A DNA stretch of 64,000 bases. Source: an uncultured Oscillibacter sp. (GTDB lineage Bacteria > Bacillota > Clostridia > Oscillospirales > Oscillospiraceae). Position numbers and translations under genes: made by a program. Shown one piece after another: positions 26,412 to 35,681 of the stretch; the first letter of the stretch is position 1, and every line of letters begins with the position of its first letter. The notes below the pieces were generated by a model. The model did not search any database. It saw only the letters and a program-made list of their open reading frames with translations, and had not been told where the DNA came from. The DNA is taken from positions 1 to 64,000 of the forward strand of contig CAJTKE010000009.1 in assembly GCA_910576865.1 (NCBI GenBank), given 5' to 3'.

Positions 26412-27874
26412 TTACTTCAATTTCCAGGCCAGGTCGGAGAGGAACAAATCGTGCTCCAGGCTCTCCACCGTGGTGTCCTTCGTGATATGGACGAACTCGA
26501 TGTCCAGCATGTTGGCCCAGTCCTTCATCTGCTCCGCCGTCACGTCGTAGCTGAGCACCGTGTGGTGGGCCCCCCGGCGGTGATCCAGCACTCCACGCCG
26601 GTGGTGAGGCTGGGCTCCGCCCGCCACATGACCCGGGCCACAGGCAGGTTGGGCATGGGCAGGATGGGCTTGACGCAGTGGATGTCCTGGCAGATCAGCC
26701 GGAGGCGGCCCCCCATGTCGATGAGGCTGACCACGATGGCGTCGCCGGGCTTGCCCTCGAAGACCAGCCGGGCCGGGTCCTCCCGGTCCCCGATGCCCAG
26801 GGGATGGACCTCGATCCGGGGGCGGTCCGCCGCCACGGAGGGGCAGACCTCCAGCATGTGGGCCCCCAGGCTGTACTCCCGGCCCTTCTCCAGATGATAG
26901 GTGTAGTCCTCCATGAAGGCGGAAGCCCCGTTGCCGCCCTCGCCCATGGCCTTCAGGATGGCGGTCATGGCGGAGACCTTCCAGTCGCCCTCGCCGCCGT
27001 AGCCGTAGCCCTGGGCCATCAGGTCCTGGCTGGCGAGGCCGGGAAGCTGCCTCATGCCCCAGAGGTCCTGGAAGGTGTTGGAGAAGGCCCGGCAGCCCTC
27101 CGCGTCCATCATCTTCTTCATGGCGATCTCTTCCCGGGCCTGATAGAGTACCTGGTCCACCCGGTCGGTGGCCATGTCGTACTGTTCGGCATAGCGGGCC
27201 ATCTGGGCGTTGACCTCCGCCTCGGTGACGTCGTTCATCACCTTCACCAGATCGCCCACGGCCCAGGTGTTCACCTGCCAGCCCAGTTTGGCCTGGACCT
27301 CCACCTTGTCGCCCTCGGTGACGGCCACCTCCCGCATGTTGTCGCCAAAACGCATGACCTTCATGGACTTCGACACGGCCACGCCCACGGCGGCCTTCAT
27401 CCAGCTGCCGATGCGCTCCTGGACCTCCTCGTCCTGCCAGAATCCGGCGATGACCTTCCGGGGCTTGCGGAGGCGGGCCCCGATGAACCCGTGCTCCCGG
27501 TCGCCGTGGGCGGCCTGATTCAGGTTCATGAAGTCCATGTCGATCTCCTCGTCGGGGATCTCCCGGTTGTACTGGGTGGCGAAGTGGCACCAGGGCTTCT
27601 GGAGGTCCTGGAGGCCGTTGATCCACATCTTGCTGGGGCTGAAGGTGTGGCACCAGGTGATGACCCCGGCGCAGGAATCGTCGTAGTTGGCCTCCTTGCA
27701 GACCTGGGCGATCTCCTGATTGGTCTTGGCCGTGACCTTGTAAACCAGGGGACAGGGCAGGACGGCGCTCAGCTTCTCCGCCATCTCCCGGGCACGCCGG
27801 GCCACCGTGTCCAGCACCTCGGGGCCGTAGAGAAACTGACTGCCGACGACAAGCCAGAACTGATATTGTTTCAT
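26412..27874 (-). pseudogene. araA: L-arabinose isomerase with a single-base frameshift near the 3' end
   Basis: A full-length araA: start at 27874 with AAGGAGG 9 bases upstream, family stretches VVGSQFLYGPEVLD, CAGVITWCHTFSPSKMWI and EVCPSVAADRPRIEVHP. The frame breaks at 26570-26575, a run of six C on the plus strand. Adding one base restores ITAGGAHHTVLSYDV and a normal C terminus ending at 26412. All catalytic Glu/His positions lie before or at the break. A single-base loss in a homopolymer could be a sequencing error. Converts L-arabinose to L-ribulose. Confidence 0.85.
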
Positions 27875-27910
27875 AGGGGCTTCCTCCTTGAAATTTGATG
27901 TGGGTTGGGG

Positions 27911-27940
27911 GGTAGGCGGACACATGGGTCCGCCCCTACA
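27911..27940. repeat. Second TGTAGGGG-type palindromic element, containing the kinase stop codon
   Basis: An imperfect dyad (GTAGGCGGAC ... GTCCGCCCCTAC) centred on ACATGGG, lying between araA and the kinase. The last codons of the kinase gene, including its TAG stop at 27936-27938, lie inside the element, so its insertion may have set the current C terminus. Confidence 0.65.
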
Positions 27941-29462
27941 GGTGCTCTACCGCAGTCTGTTCTACCTTGAGAAGGGCCTTGTACCGCTGGATGTATGTGT
28001 TGAAGCCCTCCGCCAGGGCGGGGTCCGGCCGGACGGTGGTCCCCGCCGTTTCGGCGAAGACCCGTTTTCCCAGGAAATCCTCCAGGCGCTCCCCCTCGGA
28101 TTTCCCCAGCATGTAGGCGGCAAGCAGGGCCATGCCGTAGGGCCCGCCCTCCCCCGCCGTCTCCATGCAGGTGACCGGGGCGCCGCAGGCGGCGGCCAGA
28201 TAGCTCTGGCCCACCACCGGGGTTTTGAACAGGCCTCCGTGGCCCGTCAGGGAGTCGATGGCCACGCCCTCTTCCGCCAGGATGTCCATGCCGATTTTCA
28301 GCGTGGCCATGGTGGCGTAGAGCTGGGCCCGGAAGAAGTTCGCCAGGGTGAACCTCGTCTCCGGGGTCCGGGCCACCAGGGGACGGCCCGCGTCCATGCG
28401 GGTGACGCCCTCCCCGGCCAGGTAATTGCACACCAGCACGCCGCCGCAGTCCGCTTCCCCCTCCAGGCTCTTTTCATAGAGTCTGGTGTAGAGCTCGCCG
28501 GTGGAGGGATCCGCCCCGAAGAGGCGGGCGGCCTCCCCCAGGACGCTTACCCAGGCGTTGGTGTCGTTGGTGCAGTTGTTGCAGTGGACCATGGCCACGG
28601 GGGCCCCGGCGGGGGTGGTCACCAGGTCGATTTCCTCATGGACTTTTTTCAACGGCTTTTCCAGCACCACCATGGAGAAGATGGAGGTGCCGGCGGAGAC
28701 GTTGCCCGTCCGGGGGGCCACGGCGTTGGTGGCGGCCATGCCGGTGCCCGCGTCCCCCTCCGCCGGGGCGAAGGGAATGCCGGGGGCCAGCAGGCCGTCC
28801 AGCAGGGCCGCGCCGGCCTCCGTGAGGGTCCCGGCGGGCTCTCCCGCCGTCAGCACCTTCGGGAGCAGGTCCCGGAGCTTCCAGGGCAGGCCCTTCACCT
28901 TCTCCAGCGCGTCGAATTTCGCCAGCATCCCGGCGTCATAGTCCAAGACCGCACTGTCGATGGGGAACATGCCGCTGGCCTCCCCCACCCCCACGGCGTT
29001 GACGCCCGTGAGCATATGGTGGACATAGCCCGCCAGGGTGGTGATATGGGCGATGCTGAAGATGTGTTCCTCGCCGTTCAGCACCGCCTGATAGAGGTGG
29101 GCGACGCTCCAGCGCTGGGGGATGTTGAAGCCGAAAAGCTCCGTCAGTTCCGCCGCCGCCGGGCCGGTGGAGGTGCACTGCCAGGTGCGGAAGGGGGTCA
29201 GCAGGTTCCAGTCCCTGTCAAAGGCCAGGTAGCCGTGCATCATGGCGGAGACGCCCATGGCGGCGACGGTCTGCCGGTCCTCCACCTTGGAAATCGCCGC
29301 CTTCAGGCCGGTCCAGACCTCCTCCAGAGGATAGGTCCAGACGCCGTTCTCAAACCGGGAGGCCCAGGTGTAATCCCCGGAGGAGACGGGCTGAAAGGCC
29401 TCGTCAATGGAGACGGCCTTGATACGGGTGGAGCCAAGCTCCAGTCCCAAGCAGGTGTTCAT
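27936..29462 (-). CDS. FGGY-family sugar kinase, probable ribulokinase
   Basis: 508 residues with the FGGY fold: N-terminal GLELGSTRIKAVSID phosphate loop, a mid-protein GDAGTGMAATNAV and C-terminal GHGGLFKTPVVGQ nucleotide-binding regions. It is placed between the transporter genes and araA, so L-ribulose phosphorylation is the expected step; it differs from classical AraB and belongs to the broad FGGY group seen in Clostridia. The start at 29462 overlaps the permease stop (ATGA). Confidence 0.85.
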   Translation of the reverse strand: MNTCLGLELGSTRIKAVSIDEAFQPVSSGDYTWASRFENGVWTYPLEEVWTGLKAAISKVEDRQTVAAMGVSAMMHGYLAFDRDWNLLTPFRTWQCTSTGPAAAELTELFGFNIPQRWSVAHLYQAVLNGEEHIFSIAHITTLAGYVHHMLTGVNAVGVGEASGMFPIDSAVLDYDAGMLAKFDALEKVKGLPWKLRDLLPKVLTAGEPAGTLTEAGAALLDGLLAPGIPFAPAEGDAGTGMAATNAVAPRTGNVSAGTSIFSMVVLEKPLKKVHEEIDLVTTPAGAPVAMVHCNNCTNDTNAWVSVLGEAARLFGADPSTGELYTRLYEKSLEGEADCGGVLVCNYLAGEGVTRMDAGRPLVARTPETRFTLANFFRAQLYATMATLKIGMDILAEEGVAIDSLTGHGGLFKTPVVGQSYLAAACGAPVTCMETAGEGGPYGMALLAAYMLGKSEGERLEDFLGKRVFAETAGTTVRPDPALAEGFNTYIQRYKALLKVEQTAVEHL

Positions 29463-30517
29463 TTTCCGCCCTCCCTGCCGCCGGTGTTCTTGCGCATCAG
29501 CACGATGCTCTGGATCACCAGGAACAAACAGAGCATGGCCGCCACGGTGATGTTGGACCACCACGCCTCGTCAAAGCCCAGGGAGGAGACGATGCGCTTG
29601 ATGGTGTTCAGGCTCATGACGCCGAAGAAGGTCCCCGCCACGTTGCCCACGCCGCCGGTGAGCAGGGTCCCTCCGATGATGGAGGAGGCGATGGCGTTCA
29701 TTTCATCCCCCGCGCCGTTGGCCACGTCGCCGCTGCCCACGTGGAGGAAGTAGAGGATGCCGCCCAGGCCCGCCAGAAGGCTGCACAGGATATGGGCCAG
29801 AAATTTGGTGCGGCGCACGTTGATGCCCAGCATGTTGGCGCTCTGGTTGTTTCCGCCCACGGCGTAAAAGGCGCGGCCCAGCTTCGTCCAGCGCAGGAGG
29901 CAGAAGAGGAGCACCACCGCCAGCAGGGCGATGACCACGCCCACCTCCACATAGGCCGGGATGTACTGCCCCAGCTTGTTGTTGGAGCCCAGGCCCGGAA
30001 CGAGGATGCGGGTGTCCTTCACCGCCAGGAAGCCCTCGCTGGTCACCCGGATGGGCTCCTTGCTGACGATGGTGGTCATGCCCTTGGCGAAGAACATGCC
30101 CGCCAGGGACACGATGAAGGGCTGGATTTCCAGATAGGCCACCAGATACCCCTGGACCAGCCCGAAGAGAAGGCCGATGCCCAGGCCGATGAGCAGAACC
30201 GTCAGGACACTGCCGCCCTGCCGCTCCAGGTTGACCGCCCCGGCCATGCAGACGAGGCTGGTGACGGCTCCCACGCTGATGTCGATTCCCCCGGTGATCA
30301 TGACGATGCTCATGCCGCAGGACAGGACGATCAGGGACGCGTTGTTGTTCAGGATGTTCAGGAAGTTCTGGGGCTTGGTGAAGCCGCCTCCCAGGAAAAT
30401 GACGGCGGACAGGTACAGGGCAAAGAAGACCAGCACCGTGATGGCAAGCAGCAGATTGGTGTCCGAGATCTCCCGGTGGGCCTTGAGACGGGGCGCTTTC
30501 ATTGTAGTGGCCGTCAT
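29459..30517 (-). CDS. Sugar ABC transporter permease (YjfF type)
   Basis: 352 residues, about 9-10 membrane helices, with GGIDISVGAVTSLVCMAG and GGTLLTGGVGNVAGTFFG, the conserved cytoplasmic segments of ribose/galactofuranose-type permeases. It is one of two adjacent permeases for the arabinose importer; two non-identical permeases are typical of YtfQRT-YjfF systems. GGAGG precedes the start, 1 base from the previous stop. Confidence 0.9.
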   Translation of the reverse strand: MTATTMKAPRLKAHREISDTNLLLAITVLVFFALYLSAVIFLGGGFTKPQNFLNILNNNASLIVLSCGMSIVMITGGIDISVGAVTSLVCMAGAVNLERQGGSVLTVLLIGLGIGLLFGLVQGYLVAYLEIQPFIVSLAGMFFAKGMTTIVSKEPIRVTSEGFLAVKDTRILVPGLGSNNKLGQYIPAYVEVGVVIALLAVVLLFCLLRWTKLGRAFYAVGGNNQSANMLGINVRRTKFLAHILCSLLAGLGGILYFLHVGSGDVANGAGDEMNAIASSIIGGTLLTGGVGNVAGTFFGVMSLNTIKRIVSSLGFDEAWWSNITVAAMLCLFLVIQSIVLMRKNTGGREGGK

Positions 30518-30518
30518 G

Positions 30519-31634
30519 TCACTTCGCCTCCTTCGCGATTTTATCCGCCTTGAGCTGGAACCGCAGGTTCGCCATCCTGCTCCGCACCACCGGGGCGCTG
30601 AGGACCACCAGCAGGATGACCACCACCGCCTTGTAGGCGGGCAGGGCCGTGGAGGGCACCTCGTACTTGTAGAGCGTGGTGGTGAGGAACTGGATGACGT
30701 AGGCCCCCAGGATGGAGCCGTAGATGTTGAACCTGCCGCCGGAAAGGGCGTTGCCCCCCAGGGCCACCGCCAGGATGGCGTCCATCTCGATGTTCTCCGC
30801 GATGCGGGAGTAGTTGATGGAGCCGCTGCGGCTGACCCGGATGAAGCCCGCCACCGCCACGCACACGCCCAGAATCACATAGGTGAGCAGCTTGACCATC
30901 CGGGGGTTGACGCCGTTGAGCCGGGAGGAGCTGGGATTGATGCCCACGGACTGGGTGTAAAGCCCCAGGGTGGTGAATTTCAGCACCAGCCAGAAGACCA
31001 GGATCACGAAAGCGGTGATGAAGATCGGCGTGGGCACGGGAATGCCGGGAAGGAAGGTGCCCGCGTACTTGAAGTCCAGGTCATTGATGATGGGCAGCTG
31101 GTTGTTGTTGATCCAGGCGGCGATGGAGCGCCCGGCGGTGTACAAAATCAGGGTGGCCACCATGGGCTGGATCTTGAAGTAAGCCACCAGCGTGCCGTTG
31201 AAGGCGCCGAAGAGGGCCGACACCGCCATGCCGATGAGCACCGCCAGAATCAGGTTCATCTGCATGGTATCCGCGGTGACCTGTCCCCCGCAGACCAGCC
31301 GGAGAATCACGCTTCCGGCGATGGCCATGGCCGCGCCCACGGAGATGTCCTGCCCTCCGGAGGAGGCGGTGACCAGCGTCATGCCGATGGCCAGGATGAC
31401 CAGCTCCGAGGCGTTGTCCAGCACGGAGATGATGTTTCCGCTGAGCACCGGGTTGCCCAGGCTGTTCTCCTTGACGCTGACCGCGAAGAAGGACGGGTCG
31501 GCGACAAGATTGAAAATCACCAGCAGGGCCAGGGCCGCGAAGGGGATGAAAAGCTGCTGCCGGACAAGCCGCCTGAACAGGCTCTCGCCGGGCTGCCTCA
31601 CTTTGGTTTCAGGGGTTTTCACCGGGGCCATCAT
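30519..31634 (-). CDS. Sugar ABC transporter permease (YtfT type)
   Basis: 371 residues with many membrane helices; signatures SGGQDISVGAAMAIAG and GGNALSGGRFNIYGSILG. It partners with the permease immediately downstream. The start overlaps the ATPase stop (ATGA), so translation is coupled. A shadow of this gene on the plus strand is not real. Confidence 0.9.
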   Translation of the reverse strand: MMAPVKTPETKVRQPGESLFRRLVRQQLFIPFAALALLVIFNLVADPSFFAVSVKENSLGNPVLSGNIISVLDNASELVILAIGMTLVTASSGGQDISVGAAMAIAGSVILRLVCGGQVTADTMQMNLILAVLIGMAVSALFGAFNGTLVAYFKIQPMVATLILYTAGRSIAAWINNNQLPIINDLDFKYAGTFLPGIPVPTPIFITAFVILVFWLVLKFTTLGLYTQSVGINPSSSRLNGVNPRMVKLLTYVILGVCVAVAGFIRVSRSGSINYSRIAENIEMDAILAVALGGNALSGGRFNIYGSILGAYVIQFLTTTLYKYEVPSTALPAYKAVVVILLVVLSAPVVRSRMANLRFQLKADKIAKEAK

Positions 31635-32926
31635 TCGTCACCTCCCGCAATCGTCGCCATGATTTTCGTCTGGGTCAGGTCCTCTCCGGAGAGCTCGCCC
31701 ACCGCCTTCCGGTCCCGCATGACCACCAGGCGGGAACAGGTGCGCAGCATCTCGTCAATCTCCGAGGAGATGAAGGTCACGCTGGTGCCCTTCTCCGCGA
31801 GGCGCAGGACCAGCTTCTGAATCTCGATCTTCGTGCCGATGTCGATGCCCCGGGTGGGCTCATCCAGAATCAGATACTTGGGGTCCGTCAGCAGCCACCG
31901 GGCCAGGATGCACTTTTGCTGGTTGCCGCCGGAGAGGGATTTGATGGGGGTGTCCGCCGAGGCGGTCTTGATCTCCAGCAGCTGGATGTAGTTGTCGGCG
32001 AAGGCCTCCGCCTGGGCCCTGGAAATGGGGCGGAAAAAGCCCTTCATCACCTGATAGGCCAGGATGATGTTCTCCCGGACGGAGAGGTCGCCCACGATGC
32101 CGTCCCCCTTCCGGTCCTCGGGCAGATACCCGATGCCCCGCTTCATGGCGTCCAGGGGCTTCTTGATCTTGACCTCCCTGCCGTCCATCTTCACCGTGCC
32201 GCCGGTGACGTGGTCCGCGCCGAAGATGGCCCGGACGCACTCGCTCCGCCCGGAGCCCAGGAGGCCGGTGAAGCCGTTGACCTCCCCCTTGCGGATGGAG
32301 AAGTCAAAGGGCTTGATGCCCGCGCTGCTGCAAAGGTTCCGGGCCTCAAACACGGGAGCCCCTTCCCGATCCGTGGCCACGCCGCCGGACTCGCCCTTGA
32401 TGTCGGCCATGTCGTCCAGCTCCTTGCCCAGCATCTTGCTGACCAGCTTCACCCGGGGCAGGTCCTCGATGACGTACTCGCCCACAAGCGTCCCGTCCCG
32501 GAGGACGGTGATCCGGTCACAGACCTCATAGACCTGCTCCAGGAAGTGGGTGACGAAGATGATGCCCACGCCCTTCTTCCGCAGGTCCCGCATGAGGCCG
32601 AACAGCTTCTGCACCTCCTGCTCGTCCAGGGAGGAGGTGGGTTCGTCCAGAATCAGCACCTTGCACTCCATGTCCACCGCCCGGGCGATGGCCACCATCT
32701 GCTGCACGGCGATGGAGCAGGTCCCCAGCTGCTGGGTGGGGCTGGCGGGGATGCCCAGGGACTCCAGGATTTTTCCCGCGCCGCTGTGCATCCTTCTCCA
32801 GTTGGTGACCGCCCCTTTCGTGCGGCCGATGTACATGTTCTCCGCCACGCTCAGGTTGGGGCACAGGGTGATTTCCTGATAGACGGTGCAGATGCCCCGC
32901 ATTTCCAATACCGCGCCTTGCTCCAT
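31631..32926 (-). CDS. Sugar ABC ATPase (YtfR/RbsA type) lacking the first Walker A region
   Basis: 431 residues, about 70-80 shorter than its family and than the paralogue at 13469-14959. After LEMRGIC the sequence jumps in frame to TVYQEITLCPNLSVAENMYIGR. In the paralogue the corresponding points (HICKSF and HGIQCIYQE) are separated by about 80 residues that hold Walker A GANGAGKST. The rest is intact: Walker B VLILDEPTSS, second domain GLLGSGRSE, LSGGNQQK, LILDEPTRG. With one P-loop gone the ATPase is probably inactive unless the second site suffices; the change may also be an assembly error. The start at 32926 has GGAGG. Confidence 0.8.
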   Translation of the reverse strand: MEQGAVLEMRGICTVYQEITLCPNLSVAENMYIGRTKGAVTNWRRMHSGAGKILESLGIPASPTQQLGTCSIAVQQMVAIARAVDMECKVLILDEPTSSLDEQEVQKLFGLMRDLRKKGVGIIFVTHFLEQVYEVCDRITVLRDGTLVGEYVIEDLPRVKLVSKMLGKELDDMADIKGESGGVATDREGAPVFEARNLCSSAGIKPFDFSIRKGEVNGFTGLLGSGRSECVRAIFGADHVTGGTVKMDGREVKIKKPLDAMKRGIGYLPEDRKGDGIVGDLSVRENIILAYQVMKGFFRPISRAQAEAFADNYIQLLEIKTASADTPIKSLSGGNQQKCILARWLLTDPKYLILDEPTRGIDIGTKIEIQKLVLRLAEKGTSVTFISSEIDEMLRTCSRLVVMRDRKAVGELSGEDLTQTKIMATIAGGDE

Positions 32927-32961
32927 AGGGTTACGCCTCCATTCTTTCACGTTTCAAAAAC

Positions 32962-32987
32962 GCGGCGCGGCATGTCAGCCGCGCCGC
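32962..32987 (-). terminator. Attenuating terminator between binding-protein and ATPase genes
   Basis: A 10-bp perfect GC stem (32962-32971 with 32978-32987). On the minus strand it is followed by GTTTTTG. Placed after the first gene of the arabinose transport operon, it would make the binding protein more abundant than the downstream products, a common arrangement. Confidence 0.7.
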
Positions 32988-33027
32988 ATGTCGGGTCACG
33001 CCTTGTTCAGATTCGGGTCAGTCCAGA

Positions 33028-34071
33028 TCAGGTGCCGTAGGTGTCCACGTCGGCCTGGGTCAGGGTGTCGCAGTCGAAGCCCTGCTCGGGGGTGTAGATG
33101 ATCTTCTGGGCGGGCTGCTTGCCGGCCGCCAGATCCTTGATGATGCCGTCAACCGTGTCCGCCTGGAGGGGGTTGCACAGGCCCATGTAGTTCCAGCTGC
33201 CCTCCAGCACCGCCTCAAAGGCCCACTTGTCGCTGTCGAAGCCCATGACGATGACGTCCCCGTCCTTGCCGTGGGTGATGCCGGCGGCGTCCAGGGCGGC
33301 CACGGCGCCCCGGGCCATGCCGTTGTTTTCCGCGTAGATGACGTTGAAGGGCTTGCCGGAGTCAATGACGGACTGGGTGATGGTCCGGGCGGTGGCCTCG
33401 TCCCAGTCGGCGGTCTGCTGGGTCACATAGTTCCAGTTCCCCTCGGCGGCCACCTTCTCGTCCAGGGCGCCGGTGCGGCCCAGCTGGGCGTCGGAGCCCA
33501 TGTGGCCCTGGATGTGGATGATGTTGTACTCGTCCAGGCCCTGAGCGGCCAGCCACTCCACGGCGGTGGCGCCCTCGGCGGGCATGTCGGAGACCACGGC
33601 GGCTACGTACATGCTCTCGTCGGCTTCCAGCATCCGGTCAAAGAGGATGATCTGGGTGCCGGCGGCCTGGGCGTCCTGGAGGACGGTGTCCCAGCCGGTG
33701 GTGGAGGCGGGGGAGAGGAGCAGGAAGTCCACCTCGTCCTGGACCATCTGCTGGGCGGTGGCGATCTGCTGGGCCGCGTCGTTGTTGTTGTAGAAGGTGG
33801 CCTTGTAGCCGTTCTCCTCCGTGAAGGTGGCCCGCATGGCCGCGTCGTTGGCGGTCCGGTATCCGGATTCATTGGGGTCGTTGTTGATGACGCCGACGGT
33901 GATCAGCTCGCCGGAGGCGTCGGCGGGCTCCTGGGCGTCGGAGCCGGTATCCGCCGGGGCGGAGCCGCCGCTGTCGGCGGGAGCGGAATCCCCGCCGCCA
34001 TTGCCGCCGCCGCAGGCGGCCAGGGACAGAACCATGCACAGGGTCAGCAGGAGACAAAAGACTTTCTTCAT
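33028..34071 (-). CDS. Arabinose/galactofuranose-type ABC substrate-binding lipoprotein (YtfQ family)
   Basis: 347 residues: a lipoprotein signal with lipobox LAAC (about residues 18-21), a Gly/Ser/Asp-rich linker and a class I binding fold (YRTANDAAMRATFTEENGY, IILFDRMLEADESMYVAAVV, FNVIYAENNGMARGAV). It is the first gene of the operon that ends in araA and araD, so L-arabinose is the likely ligand. The start ATG at 34071 has GAGG 8 bases upstream. It is paralogous to the sensor-associated protein at 35682-36677. Confidence 0.88.
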   Translation of the reverse strand: MKKVFCLLLTLCMVLSLAACGGGNGGGDSAPADSGGSAPADTGSDAQEPADASGELITVGVINNDPNESGYRTANDAAMRATFTEENGYKATFYNNNDAAQQIATAQQMVQDEVDFLLLSPASTTGWDTVLQDAQAAGTQIILFDRMLEADESMYVAAVVSDMPAEGATAVEWLAAQGLDEYNIIHIQGHMGSDAQLGRTGALDEKVAAEGNWNYVTQQTADWDEATARTITQSVIDSGKPFNVIYAENNGMARGAVAALDAAGITHGKDGDVIVMGFDSDKWAFEAVLEGSWNYMGLCNPLQADTVDGIIKDLAAGKQPAQKIIYTPEQGFDCDTLTQADVDTYGT

Positions 34072-34570
34072 GACCAATTCCTCACTTTCAGATTTTGGGT
34101 TTGCCGGGCCCGCCCGGCTTCCATACCCGCATTAAAAACGATTCCCCGTCCAAAGTCAATACGTTTTTGGTCATATCATCCATTTTTGTATGGGTAAATA
34201 GGACAAATTTTATACATTATGACAGATAGTAATACAAATTTTGATCTTTTCGGAGAAACAATTTCTCTTTAAGTTGAAAATTTTATGATTTGTCTTATAG
34301 ATTCGTTTGTTTTCTTCTGATTTTCAAAAGAGCAGGGCAAATTTTTCCCTCCGGCAGATTGCCCAACTTTCAAAAAACGGTTGATTTTCTTTTGGTAAAA
34401 GGTAAAAAATTTTGCCCGCCAAACCGGAGCCCGACAGATGCGGCAAAAAAATTTGTGTTTTCTTTTGAACAAAGCGACAAAGTTCCAAAAAGCGTCCACC
34501 TTTATTTTGGTCAAATTACCGTTGACACCTGGTATAATGAAAGCAATCCATGGCGGAAGGGGGCGCGGAC
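34072..34570. promoter_or_regulatory. AT-rich divergent control region between the arabinose operon and araR
   Basis: The minus promoter is TTGACT (34154-34159) and TTTAAT (34131-34136), 17-bp spacing, for the transporter operon. The direct repeat ACAAATTTT (34203-34211 and 34234-34242, 31 bases apart) and inverted ATTTGT (34288-34293) are candidate AraR half-sites, since known AraR operators contain ACAAAT/ATTTGT arms. An extended -10 TGGTATAAT (TATAAT at 34533-34538) probably serves araR. No further gene is visible in these 499 bases. Confidence 0.55.
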
Positions 34571-35638
34571 ATGGCGACAAAATACCAGCTTCTGGCGGAC
34601 CGGCTCCGGGAGGATCTGACCCGGAACAGCGGACAGGCCGGGTACAAGCTGCCCACCGAGCAGGAGCTCAGCCGTCAGTACCACCTGAGCCGCCAGACCG
34701 TCCGCCACGCCCTGTCCCTCCTGGAGAAGGAGGGACTGATCCGGCGGCGGCAGGGCAGCGGGTCCTACGCCACCGGCCGCCTCCCCGGCGAGGCTCCCCG
34801 GCAGATCGCCGTGGTGACCTCCTTCCTGGACGACTACATCTTCCCCGCCATCCTCCACGACGCCTCCGACGTCTTCTCCCGCCAGGGCTACTCCACCGCC
34901 GTCTACGCCACGGACAACCAAGTCAGCGCGGAGCGGGAGATTCTGCTCCGCCTGCTGGAGGAGCCGGTGAGCGGCCTTCTGGTGGAGGGCTCCAAAACCG
35001 CCCTGCCCACGCCCAACGCCGACCTCTATCAGCGCCTTCTCCAGACCGACACCCCCATTGTCTTCCTCCACGGCGCTTACGCCGGACTGGACCAGGTCCC
35101 CTGCGTGGCGGACGACAACTACGGCGGCGGCTATCAGCTGGCCCGCCATCTGGTGCGCAAGGGGCACCGGGAGATTGCCGGGATTTTCAAAAGCGACGAC
35201 ATCCAGGGCCCCCAGCGCTACCACGGGGCGGTCTCCGCCCTTCGGGACGCGGGGCTGGCCATCCGGGACGGGCGCTTCGCCTGGTACGATACCGAGGACC
35301 GCCGCCGTCTCCTGGAGGGAAAGGACCGGCGCTTGCTGACTGACTTTCTCCAGAAGCGGCTGGAGGGCGCCACGGCGGTGATCTGCTACAACGACGAGAT
35401 CGCCTATCACCTCATCCAGGTCCTGCTGGAAACGGGCCGCCGGGTGCCGGAGGAGGTGGCGGTGGTCAGCTTTGACAACAGCTATCTGAGCCAGCTGGGC
35501 CCCGTGCCCATCACCTCCCTCAGCCACCGCAGCCGCATGGGCCGGGTGGCGGCGGAGCAGATGATCGGCCTTCTGCGGCGGGAGGCCGTCCGCTCGAAAT
35601 CCCTGGAGTGGGAGCTGGTGACGCGAAACAGCGGATAG
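34571..35638 (+). CDS. araR: AraR-type repressor: GntR winged helix fused to LacI-type sugar domain
   Basis: 355 residues: an N-terminal GntR helix-turn-helix (about 1-70, LPTEQELSRQYHLSRQTVRH) joined to a periplasmic-binding-like effector domain (about 80-350), the defining architecture of AraR. It is divergent from the arabinose operon, so it should repress it until L-arabinose binds. The ATG at 34571 follows GGGGGCGCGGAC; an in-frame ATG at 34550 has no ribosome site. Confidence 0.9.
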   Translation: MATKYQLLADRLREDLTRNSGQAGYKLPTEQELSRQYHLSRQTVRHALSLLEKEGLIRRRQGSGSYATGRLPGEAPRQIAVVTSFLDDYIFPAILHDASDVFSRQGYSTAVYATDNQVSAEREILLRLLEEPVSGLLVEGSKTALPTPNADLYQRLLQTDTPIVFLHGAYAGLDQVPCVADDNYGGGYQLARHLVRKGHREIAGIFKSDDIQGPQRYHGAVSALRDAGLAIRDGRFAWYDTEDRRRLLEGKDRRLLTDFLQKRLEGATAVICYNDEIAYHLIQVLLETGRRVPEEVAVVSFDNSYLSQLGPVPITSLSHRSRMGRVAAEQMIGLLRREAVRSKSLEWELVTRNSG

Positions 35639-35645
35639 CAAAAGA

Positions 35646-35675
35646 CCGGGAACGGATGAGGACATCCGTTCCCGG
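35646..35675. terminator. Bidirectional terminator between araR and the signalling operon
   Basis: A 13-bp perfect stem (35646-35658 with 35663-35675, loop AGGA) followed by CTTTTTC. It lies between converging genes. Confidence 0.85.
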
Positions 35676-35681
35676 CCTTTT

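Noticed and set aside
34522..34538. TTGACA at 34522-34527 as -35 of the araR promoter
   Set aside because: Only 5 bases separate it from the TATAAT, too short for a promoter; an extended -10 is more likely.
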